A stretch of DNA of 5,090 bases from Thermoleptolyngbya sp046719575. Lineage in GTDB: Bacteria > Cyanobacteriota > Cyanobacteriia > Elainellales > Elainellaceae. The stretch covers positions 1-5,090 of the forward strand of contig JBDNCP010000251.1 of NCBI GenBank assembly GCA_046719575.1. Reading direction: 5' to 3'. The position numbers and the translations under genes were made by a program. Shown here one piece after another: positions 1 to 5,090 of the stretch. The notes under the pieces are model-generated. The model saw nothing but the letters and a program-made list of their open reading frames with translations, had not been told where the DNA came from and ran no database searches. The stretch's first letter is position 1, and every line of letters starts with the position of its first letter.

Positions 1-126
1 GAAGAGGGAAGAGGGAAGAGGGAAGAGGGAAGAGAGAAGAACGAAGAGGGAAGAGGGAAGAACGAAGAGGGGTTTTCGTTTTTCGTTCTTCGTTTTTCGT
101 TCTTCGTTCTTCTCTCTTCGTTTTTT
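1..126. repeat. Heptameric tandem repeat array with an orientation switch
   Basis: The stretch divides exactly into 18 seven-base units. Units 1-10 (1-70) are GAAGAGG, GAAGAAC or GAAGAGA. Units 11-18 (71-126) are in the opposite orientation: GTTCTTC, GTTTTTC and variants. The switch falls at the unit boundary 70/71 and creates nested inverted repeats: 29-46 pairs perfectly with 102-119 (18 bp), and 57-66 pairs with 82-91 (10 bp). The array may continue past the left window edge. It resembles the short tandemly repeated repetitive sequences of cyanobacteria. It lies 23 bases beyond the methyltransferase stop codon, so a transcript reading through would fold into a large hairpin. There is no U-tract, so calling it a factor-independent terminator would be speculative. 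Confidence 0.9.
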
Positions 127-149
127 CCACCCCTCTTCACATCATCTCA

Positions 150-1046
150 TCATCCCCTCACAGACTCGCTGCCCCAGTTCCAGGCCCATTGGCGATCGCC
201 CTCGCTCAGGGGCTTGGCAAATTCCACCGAGCGTACCTGCTGTCCTGCAATGGGTTTCACGCCGCAGGTAATTTGATGAATCACCCACAGGCTTTCGGTC
301 TGCACGGCTCCGAATCCGGCGTTGCCCATCCAGGCATCGACGCTGCCTGCGGCGTAGGCTTTGATGTAGGGTTCTTCAAAAATTTCGGTGAGCCATTCGG
401 TCTGGCGGATGACGCTCTGGTTGCCGTCTAGCACCAGCACCTGCCCGCCCACCGTCAGCAAGCGAAAGGCTTCGCGCAGAATGGCTTGGGCAACTTCCGG
501 CGGCGTTTCGTGAAACAGGAGCGTGGCCGTGACCAGATCGAAGCTGGCATCGGGAAAGCCCGTATGCTCAGCGTTTTGGTGGAAAAACTGGATGTCGAGG
601 CAATCGCCCTTCGCCTTATCCGCTGCCACCGCCAGCATGTAGGGCGACAGATCCAGCCCAATCACCTCTGCTTGGGGAAATGCCCGCTTTAGCATCCGCG
701 TGCTGGTGCCCGTGCCGCAGCCCAAATCCAGAATGCGGCGGGGGTTGCCCTGCACCCGCTCGATCAGCGCTTTGCGGACCCAGGTTTCATTCGGCGGCAG
801 CGCATATTGCGTAATTGGGTCGTAGGACAGCGCTGCTTGCAGGTTGAGATAGCCGCCTTCGATGCTGTGAAAGTTTTGGCTGCTGTAATAGCTGGGATAA
901 TCTACCGCTGGGTTGCGGAGGCGATCGCTCTCTTGCTCCCAGTCGCGGCTTTGGTAATAGCGCAGAATCGCGTCTCGGTCGATCAAGAAGGTTTTGACGA
1001 CCGGAGCCAGAAATCGCTCAAAAATGGTGTCGTTGCGGACGGGCAT
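150..1046 (-). CDS. Class I SAM-dependent methyltransferase
   Basis: The 298-residue product transfers a methyl group from S-adenosylmethionine to an unknown acceptor; it is probably cytosolic, with no signal peptide or membrane segment visible. The Rossmann core is clear: motif I ILDLGCGTG at residues 105-113, the ribose-binding acidic residue in GLDLSPYML (Asp132), motif II FDLVTATLLFHETP starting at residue 169, and motif III LLTVGGQVLVLD at about 196-207. Upstream of the core, about 90 residues carry a family-specific region (YPSYYSSQNFHSIEGGYLNL, then DPITQYALPPNE), which I recall from a conserved cyanobacterial methyltransferase family; that is memory, not a search. I chose the ATG at 1046, preceded by TGAGG. 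The frame stays open to a TTG at 1088, giving 312 residues, but those 14 extra residues look unconserved and the TTG lacks a ribosome binding site. The gene lies 215 bases after the BtaA-like gene on the same strand, so operon membership is likely but unproven. It does not look like a typical BtaB, which is shorter and lacks this N-terminal region. The substrate is unknown. Confidence 0.9.
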   Translation of the reverse strand: MPVRNDTIFERFLAPVVKTFLIDRDAILRYYQSRDWEQESDRLRNPAVDYPSYYSSQNFHSIEGGYLNLQAALSYDPITQYALPPNETWVRKALIERVQGNPRRILDLGCGTGTSTRMLKRAFPQAEVIGLDLSPYMLAVAADKAKGDCLDIQFFHQNAEHTGFPDASFDLVTATLLFHETPPEVAQAILREAFRLLTVGGQVLVLDGNQSVIRQTEWLTEIFEEPYIKAYAAGSVDAWMGNAGFGAVQTESLWVIHQITCGVKPIAGQQVRSVEFAKPLSEGDRQWAWNWGSESVRG

Positions 1047-1058
1047 AGGGCGATCGCG

Positions 1059-1063
1059 CCTCA
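1059..1063 (-). promoter_or_regulatory. Possible ribosome binding site of the methyltransferase
   Basis: On the minus strand TGAGG stands 12 bases before the ATG at 1046. The spacing is slightly long. The spacer contains a complete HIP1 palindrome (1050-1057). It supports the ATG start over the TTG at 1088, which has no purine-rich stretch in front of it. Confidence 0.4.
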
Positions 1064-1106
1064 CATGGAACGAGTACAGCCGTTTCAAGATACCGTTTGT
1101 ATTGGT

Positions 1107-1198
1107 CAGGACTTACGCACTTCGTGCGGTGTCTTGTGGTTTCGAGCGATTGTGTAGGCGCGACGCGCCCACACAATCGCTCAACTGCGTAAGTCTTG
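1107..1198. mobile_element. MITE-like small inverted-repeat element
   Basis: A 92-base unit is bounded by 13-base terminal inverted repeats: CAGGACTTACGCA at 1107-1119 and TGCGTAAGTCTTG at 1186-1198, matching at 12 of 13 positions. Inside are a small hairpin, CGCAC-TTC-GTGCG (1116-1128), and a strong one at 1144-1182. It has no coding capacity. Termini with an ACTTACGCA core are, as I recall, frequent in short non-autonomous elements of cyanobacterial genomes. GTTTGT occurs just outside the left end (1095-1100) and overlapping the right end (1198-1203), which could be remnants of a target duplication, but this is weak. The element fills most of the gap between the BtaA-like gene and the methyltransferase gene. 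Alternatively it is a REP-like palindrome that never transposed. Confidence 0.55.
1144..1182. repeat. Strong hairpin inside the small element
   Basis: GAGCGATTGTGT (1144-1155) pairs perfectly with ACACAATCGCTC (1171-1182). After one A-C mismatch, GGCGC (1157-1161) pairs with GCGCC (1165-1169), leaving a GAC triloop. This makes a near-continuous 18-position stem that would form in RNA from either strand. Its place after the BtaA-like stop codon suggests transcript attenuation or protection of the mRNA 3' end. No T-run follows on the minus strand, so a classical intrinsic terminator is not supported. Confidence 0.75.
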
Positions 1199-1261
1199 TT
1201 TGTAACAGATTGTAACCCGGTTTGAGGGGAGCGGGGAGTCGCGGTTAAGGGGCAACTGGCT

Positions 1262-2455
1262 TTAGCAAATTTCCTCGACCACAAAGGCGCTGTAGAAAAA
1301 GGCTTTGTCCTGACGGTGCAGGGCTTCGGCCAGTTCGGACAGCGGGCGCAACTGGTCGGCCATGCCAGCAGGACGGCTGCGGGGAGCCAGCATATTCCAA
1401 TACACCAGGCGGCCGCCGGGTTTGCCCACTTGCACCAGTCGATGCAGTAGATGATGGTAGTTGTGCAGCGACAGATATTCAAACATATCGCTCAGATTAA
1501 AACGGGCGATCGCCCCCTGGGGTAGGCGCTTCAGATACTCCTCTAGCGAGCAACAGTGCCACTCTAGTCGATGCAGATTGGCGCGAATCGTGTCGAAATG
1601 TTCGGGCTGGAGCGCGACGGGCAGTGCCGTCAGGTGTTGCCCTGTCAGAATCCATTGCAAATAGGGATTTTCGGCCGGGTCGAGCTGGGTCAAGGCATAG
1701 CGCGTGCGGTTGAGGATGCGGCTGGCCACGTCCCCGTCTACGTATTTAAAGAAGCTGGGGTCGCGCCCCATCCGCCCCATCACAAACCGCGAAAAGAAAA
1801 TCCGAAACATCAGCCGCCAGCGCCAGGTATCCCACTCGCGCCGATAAAACTGCTCGCACTGCTCCGGCGGGCCACCCTGCAATAGCCGCGCTACCTGGCG
1901 ACGGGAATGCACCAGCGGCAGCACGCGACGGCGAAACAGGTCGAAATATCGCTCGAATTTGCCCGCGTGGCCGATGCCCTGCTCGATTTCGGCGGAGTGG
2001 GTATCCCAAAAATAGCGCACGTCGGGCGAAAGCTGGCTGCGACAGCGCTGATAGAGTTCCGGTCGGTTGTTGCCGGGGCGCGAACCCATCAGCACCAGCA
2101 GTTCTTCATGCTCTAGCTCTCGATAAGCCGCCACCCGCAGTTCCAAACAGGCCAACTGCGCGGGGTTGAGATCGAGGGCAATAACTCGCGCTGGGTGTTG
2201 GGTGAGCATGGCCAGCGCGTTGTCCCCCGCAGAGGCGATCGCCAAACAGGTGTCGCCGGGGCGAATGTCTAGTGCCGCTAGCAAAATCTCCGCATCTTCC
2301 CAGCACTGGGCATAGCGAATATAGGAGAAGTCCGCCCGCTGCTGCACTTCCGAATCGGGGCGGGTGGGAATGGGGTTTGGCGGTGTCTTGCGTGGCGCGT
2401 GAGCGCTCAGGTCGCCCGTCGGTTCTTCGGTTTCGTCGTCTACCCTGCTCAACAT
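1262..2455 (-). CDS. DUF3419 family protein, BtaA-like SAM aminocarboxypropyl transferase
   Basis: The product has 397 residues, close to the usual size of BtaA. BtaA moves the 3-amino-3-carboxypropyl group of SAM onto diacylglycerol in the first step of betaine lipid synthesis. Residues 1-40 are polar and proline-rich, probably disordered. The family region begins at FSYIRYAQCWEDAEIL (43-58). A SAM-binding fold follows, with AIASAGDNAL (72-81) in place of the glycine-rich loop and ALDLNPAQLACLELR (93-107) holding the acidic strand end. The C-terminal half has the family-type segments ARFNLSDMFEYL (317-328), GGRLVYWNML (347-356) and MADQLRPL (365-372). The ATG overlaps the end of the upstream gene by 7 bases and has a strong AGGAGG in front of it. 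Family membership is well supported. The acceptor is not: cyanobacteria are not generally known to make betaine lipids, and members of this family may use other acceptors. No dedicated BtaB partner is evident in the window. Confidence 0.88.
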   Translation of the reverse strand: MLSRVDDETEEPTGDLSAHAPRKTPPNPIPTRPDSEVQQRADFSYIRYAQCWEDAEILLAALDIRPGDTCLAIASAGDNALAMLTQHPARVIALDLNPAQLACLELRVAAYRELEHEELLVLMGSRPGNNRPELYQRCRSQLSPDVRYFWDTHSAEIEQGIGHAGKFERYFDLFRRRVLPLVHSRRQVARLLQGGPPEQCEQFYRREWDTWRWRLMFRIFFSRFVMGRMGRDPSFFKYVDGDVASRILNRTRYALTQLDPAENPYLQWILTGQHLTALPVALQPEHFDTIRANLHRLEWHCCSLEEYLKRLPQGAIARFNLSDMFEYLSLHNYHHLLHRLVQVGKPGGRLVYWNMLAPRSRPAGMADQLRPLSELAEALHRQDKAFFYSAFVVEEIC

Positions 2456-5001
2456 GCGTTTGCGCCCTCCTGCAAAACTTCGACGGCAGAAACCCGCAAA
2501 ATGGTTCCCGCACTGCCGTCCATTTCTACCCAGTCGCCCGTTTTCAGCGCCGTGGTGACACCGGGAATCGAGACGATCGCCGGAATGCCCATCTCTCGCG
2601 CCACGATCGCCGCATGGGAGAGTAAGCTTCCTCTTTCTACTAATACGCCCGCCGCCGCCGGAAACAGCATGATCCAGCCCGGATCGGTGCGCTCTGCCAC
2701 CAAAATGCTGCCCGGTATTAGCACGGCGGTTTTGGGGTCGGTGATGACCTGGACGGGGGCACGGACGATGCCAGGGCAGCAGCCGAGGCCGTGGAGGGTG
2801 GGTGAGTCGGTGGGTTGGAGCGAGGGAGCGGAAAAGTTGGGGTTTGGGGGAATTTGGAGGCGATCGCCCGGTGCGGGTTCCTGGTGAAAGCGGTCGAATT
2901 CGGCGCGACGGAGACGGGCGAGGGCATTCAGGTCGTGGCAGGTGGCGGTGCCGTCGAGCTTACCAAAGAGTTCGTCTAGCTCCAGATAAAACACGTCACG
3001 CGGATCATCCAGCCAGCCCTCGGCATAAAAGCGGCGACCCAGCTCCACGACAATCCGCCGCACCCGCCCAAACACGCGAGTCCGCTCAAAGCGCAAATTC
3101 TCGCGATCGCGCACCCGGCTCCGGGCATTGCCCAGCACCCAGTTAAACAGGAGCCGCTTTAGAGGGGAGGACTTGAGGGATTGGTGGACGTGGGCTTCGG
3201 CGCGATGACGCAGGGAGGGTTGGGCCGGTGAAACAGCAGGCTCCGTTGCGACCGCCTCCTGCCCCCGAACGGCTGCCAAACTGCCGACAGAGCGCAGCAG
3301 CATCAGCGGGTCATCTTGCAGGGTGGGGCTTTCGAGTTTGAGTTCTTCCAGGCAGCGATCGCCAAATTTGGCCAGATAGTCTTCGTATTGCGCCTGGAAG
3401 GCGGGAAAGGCGGCGAGTTTGGCGCGAATTTCGGAGAGGGAGCCTGTTTGCAGCAGGGCGACGAGGGCAGGCGACTGGGCGGCGGTGTGCGCCATGTGCT
3501 GGATGCGGCGGGCGGGTTCGGCACTGATCATGCCGCCTTCGCCGCTGATCAGGTCGTTTTGCAGGGTTCCGGCGGTGTCGTGGCACCAGGCAGCAGTCAG
3601 CTTTCGCAGCACGCCGTAAAAGATCATGGCAAAGAAGTCGTTGACCAGGGGCGCGTCCCAGCGCGTCAAAAGCTGGCGTTCCAGATCGTGGTAATGGGCA
3701 ACGAGTTCTTCGGCGCGGAGGGTGTCTAGCGACTCGGCGGGCAGACTGAGGGCATGGTCGAGGCGGGCATAGAAGCGGTGAATCTGACCAGGTAAGGTCA
3801 GATAATTTTTCACCAGCCCCAGCAGCGTTTTGATCAGGCGCAGGCTATCGCGGAACTTATCCTGGGCGGTGGCTTGCTGGAGTGTGGCGAGTACATCAGC
3901 GGGTAGCTCCTCCTTCACGCCCATCATCTGTTCCATAAAGCGGCGATTTACTCGAAATCCGGGCAATAGCGCCAGCACGCGATACCAGTTCAGCAGGTTG
4001 TAGTAAATTCGCCCCTGCACCAGTCCCAACATACAGCGAAAGGTGTTGTCGTGTTGCAAAATGGCTGTTTCAGACACGCCCATCATCCGGCAAAATTCCC
4101 GATACACCGCTTCGTAGGCACGGCGGGCAAAGGAAAAGGTGAGCGGTGTGGTGATGCCGCCATAGCTTTCGGCGATGTTGCTGTTGTCCCAGATGACTAG
4201 ACGGTCGTCGGGGTCGGGCTGGCCGCGCAGCGTGGTGATGGGGCGCGATTGCAACAAGTAAAGCTGACCCTGGGCGATCGCCCATTCAATATCCTGTGGG
4301 CGGGCAAAGTGTCGCTCGGCGCGGCGGGCAAGCTGGGCGATGTCGCGCACTTGCGCCGGAGTCAGCACCGGATTTGCCGGATCTTGCAGTTGCGCGGAGG
4401 TGATGTCGCCTTCTCGATTCACCGTCCAGGTGTCGGCATCGGATTCGCCGGAAACCAGCGCTTCCCCCACGCCCCGCACGGCCGACACAACGGCGACACT
4501 CCGCTGATGGGTGATTGGGTTGGCGCTAAAGGCGACCCCTGCCACCTCTGCATTTACCATGCGCTGCACCAGCACGGCGGGCGGCGGGGGTGGCTCCGTC
4601 AGCCCGTGTTCTTGGCGATAGGCTAAGAGGCGATCGCCCATCGCCGACCTCCACACCTGCACCGTGCGATCGCCCACCTGCTCCGGCGGCACAAACAAAA
4701 AGCTCTCTAGCTGCCCCGCAAACGACAGCGTTGCCCCATCCTCCTCCACCGCCGACGACCGCACGGCGACGCATTCACCCGCTGGGCAAAGGCGGGCGAT
4801 CGCCCCTGCCAGTTCCGCTTTCACCGCCTCCGTCAGCGCCACACCTTGCCCCGCCACAAAGGCTTCTGGCGACACCACAAACCAGTCGGGAATCGGAAAC
4901 GCGCCCGTTACCGAATGCTGCAACTCATAGAGCGATCGCGCCTTGCCGCCAAGCTGGTCGGGCGGGAGGTGGGGGTCGGTGGGGAAAAGGATGAAGGGCA
5001 T
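2449..5001 (-). CDS. PEP synthase-like / rifampin phosphotransferase-like dikinase
   Basis: The 850-residue protein has three parts. Residues 1-260 form a PEP/pyruvate-dikinase ATP-binding (ATP-grasp) domain: LGGKA (17-21), VRSSAVEEDG (80-89), SFAGQLES (93-100), VQRMVNAEVAGVAFSANPIT (145-164), DIEWA (237-241) and LQSRPIT (250-256). Residues 265-715 form a mostly helical middle region that opens with WDNSNIAESYGGITTPLTFS (271-290) and contains KFGDRCLEELKLE (545-557). After a proline-rich linker (about 717-736), residues 740-840 form the swivelling phosphohistidine domain, with ERGSLLSHAAIVARE and the probable phospho-acceptor His796 (codon at 2614-2616). The C-terminal PEP/pyruvate barrel of true PEP synthase is absent, so PEP synthesis is unlikely. 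Order and length match rifampin phosphotransferase (about 865 residues), which uses ATP to phosphorylate its substrate and releases AMP and phosphate. The middle domain should hold the substrate, which is unknown; antibiotic inactivation cannot be claimed. The start at 5001 has no clear ribosome binding site, but LGGKA near the N-terminus fits the family. The gene leads the cluster. Confidence 0.88.
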   Translation of the reverse strand: MPFILFPTDPHLPPDQLGGKARSLYELQHSVTGAFPIPDWFVVSPEAFVAGQGVALTEAVKAELAGAIARLCPAGECVAVRSSAVEEDGATLSFAGQLESFLFVPPEQVGDRTVQVWRSAMGDRLLAYRQEHGLTEPPPPPAVLVQRMVNAEVAGVAFSANPITHQRSVAVVSAVRGVGEALVSGESDADTWTVNREGDITSAQLQDPANPVLTPAQVRDIAQLARRAERHFARPQDIEWAIAQGQLYLLQSRPITTLRGQPDPDDRLVIWDNSNIAESYGGITTPLTFSFARRAYEAVYREFCRMMGVSETAILQHDNTFRCMLGLVQGRIYYNLLNWYRVLALLPGFRVNRRFMEQMMGVKEELPADVLATLQQATAQDKFRDSLRLIKTLLGLVKNYLTLPGQIHRFYARLDHALSLPAESLDTLRAEELVAHYHDLERQLLTRWDAPLVNDFFAMIFYGVLRKLTAAWCHDTAGTLQNDLISGEGGMISAEPARRIQHMAHTAAQSPALVALLQTGSLSEIRAKLAAFPAFQAQYEDYLAKFGDRCLEELKLESPTLQDDPLMLLRSVGSLAAVRGQEAVATEPAVSPAQPSLRHRAEAHVHQSLKSSPLKRLLFNWVLGNARSRVRDRENLRFERTRVFGRVRRIVVELGRRFYAEGWLDDPRDVFYLELDELFGKLDGTATCHDLNALARLRRAEFDRFHQEPAPGDRLQIPPNPNFSAPSLQPTDSPTLHGLGCCPGIVRAPVQVITDPKTAVLIPGSILVAERTDPGWIMLFPAAAGVLVERGSLLSHAAIVAREMGIPAIVSIPGVTTALKTGDWVEMDGSAGTILRVSAVEVLQEGANAC
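2466..2471 (-). promoter_or_regulatory. Ribosome binding site of the BtaA-like gene
   Basis: A perfect AGGAGG on the minus strand stands 10 bases before the ATG at 2455. It lies within the last codons of the dikinase-like gene. With the 7-base overlap of the two reading frames, it indicates translation of both proteins from one mRNA and fixes the start of the downstream gene. Confidence 0.8.
4960..4984 (+). other. Potential G-quadruplex motif inside the 5' end of the dikinase-like gene
   Basis: Four runs of at least three G (4960-4962, 4964-4966, 4971-4975, 4981-4984) are separated by loops of 1, 4 and 5 bases, which satisfies the usual G3+N1-7 rule. The G-rich strand is the template strand for the minus-strand gene. 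Codons here encode the PTDPHLPPDQLG region, whose proline and glycine codons partly explain the C-richness of the coding strand. Folding in the cell is untested. Confidence 0.45.
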
Positions 5002-5002
5002 A

Positions 5003-5028
5003 GGGTGGTCGGGTGGTGGGATGGTGGG
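5003..5028 (+). other. Potential G-quadruplex motif in the leader of the dikinase-like gene
   Basis: GGG runs at 5003-5005, 5011-5013, 5018-5020 and 5026-5028 are separated by loops of 5, 4 and 5 bases. The stretch is also a degenerate repeat of GGGTGGT. It lies directly upstream of the start codon at 5001, on the template strand. The mRNA leader is therefore C-rich and lacks a visible Shine-Dalgarno sequence. Confidence 0.45.
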
Positions 5029-5043
5029 AAGAGATGGAAAAAC

Positions 5044-5073
5044 GGAAAAAACGAAGAAGGAAGAAGGAAGAAC
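5044..5073 (+). repeat. Inverted copy of the left-flank repeat segment
   Basis: This 30-base segment begins GGAAAAAAC and continues with three heptads. It matches the reverse complement of 99-128 at 27 of 30 positions. The two copies point outwards from the gene cluster. Part of the likeness comes from the shared heptad motif, but the GGAAAAAAC border and the shared phase are not required by the repeat itself. Confidence 0.75.
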
Positions 5074-5090
5074 GAAGAACGAAGAACGAA
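5053..5090 (+). repeat. Heptameric tandem repeat array at the right edge
   Basis: Five complete heptads (GAAGAAG twice, then GAAGAAC three times) and a partial sixth run to the window edge and probably beyond. It is the same repeat family as the left array. On the minus strand it forms a pyrimidine-only stretch 51 bases upstream of the dikinase-like start, so the promoter of that gene must lie within or beyond the array. I see no promoter in the visible part. Confidence 0.88.

Larger units (their letters stand above)
192..4939. repeat. HIP1 palindromes (GCGATCGC), 13 dispersed copies
   Basis: Copies start at 192, 921, 1050, 1506, 2235, 2860, 3103, 3355, 4274, 4630, 4666, 4796 and 4932. This is about one per 390 bases, far above chance for an 8-mer, and is the main sign of a cyanobacterial host. 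Twelve lie inside coding regions. The copy at 1050 sits between the putative ribosome binding site and the ATG of the methyltransferase. The longest empty stretch is about 910 bases (3363-4273), in the middle domain of the dikinase-like gene. Confidence 0.93.

Noticed and set aside
1..126. CRISPR array
   Set aside because: Units are 7 bases long with no spacers and continuous heptad phase; no cas gene is present.
150..1088. TTG start at 1088 for the methyltransferase
   Set aside because: No ribosome binding site precedes it, and the 14 extra residues look unlike the family region, which begins near RNDTIFERFLAPV. The ATG at 1046 fits better.
1209..1214. TACAAT on the minus strand as a -10 box for the methyltransferase gene
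   Set aside because: No -35-like hexamer is found 16-18 bases upstream, and the strong hairpin lies between it and the gene. A promoter here is possible but not supported.
1199..1261. Regulatory content in the rest of the gap after the BtaA-like gene
   Set aside because: Only a short duplication of TGTAAC (1201-1206 and 1211-1216) is visible, with no convincing terminator or operator; too weak to annotate.
1018..1482. 154-codon minus-strand open frame spanning the gap between two genes
   Set aside because: It overlaps both real genes out of frame and runs through the inverted-repeat element; its Cys/Trp-rich start has no family resemblance.
2399..2887. 162-codon plus-strand open frame
   Set aside because: It lies antisense across the junction of two well-supported genes, has arginine/proline-rich composition typical of shadow frames, and shows no motif.
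4590..4994. 134-codon plus-strand open frame with proline-rich product
   Set aside because: It is the antisense shadow of the conserved ATP-grasp domain in GC-rich DNA, with no recognisable domain.
2449..5001. Reading the large gene as a genuine PEP synthase (ppsA)
   Set aside because: The ATP-grasp and phosphohistidine domains are present, but the C-terminal PEP/pyruvate barrel is missing and the protein ends soon after the His domain.

Overview
The window looks like cyanobacterial chromosome. The palindrome GCGATCGC (HIP1, highly iterated palindrome 1) occurs 13 times in 5,090 bases, in both coding and non-coding DNA. Heptameric tandem repeats of the GAAGAAC type sit at both ends, and repeats of this kind (STRRs) are common between cyanobacterial genes. 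The proteins also read as cyanobacterial. The genus cannot be fixed from this window.

All three convincing genes lie on the minus strand and read from right to left. The first (2449-5001) encodes an 850-residue ATP-grasp/phosphohistidine protein. It resembles PEP synthase at both ends but lacks the PEP/pyruvate barrel, so its layout matches the rifampin-phosphotransferase-like dikinases. The second (1262-2455) overlaps it by 7 bases and encodes a DUF3419/BtaA-like protein, a family of S-adenosylmethionine 3-amino-3-carboxypropyl transferases. The third (150-1046) follows after a 215-base gap and encodes a class I SAM-dependent methyltransferase with a distinctive N-terminal region. The overlap and a strong ribosome binding site tie the first two genes together. 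The methyltransferase may belong to the same unit but could be independent, because a compact MITE-like inverted-repeat element with a strong hairpin lies in the gap.

The non-coding DNA is unusually structured. Bases 1-126 are exactly 18 heptads: ten GAAGANN units, then eight in the opposite orientation, making a long-range palindrome just past the end of the last gene. The right edge (5053-5090) holds five more heptads and a partial one. A 30-base segment at 99-128 recurs in inverted orientation at 5044-5073 with 27 of 30 matches, so the cluster is bracketed by inverted repeats. Two potential G-quadruplex motifs on the plus strand flank the start codon of the dikinase-like gene.

Working hypothesis (inference): the dikinase-like protein and the BtaA-like enzyme act on the same small molecule or lipid, one phosphorylating it and the other adding an aminocarboxypropyl group, possibly followed by methylation. 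The substrate cannot be read from the sequence.
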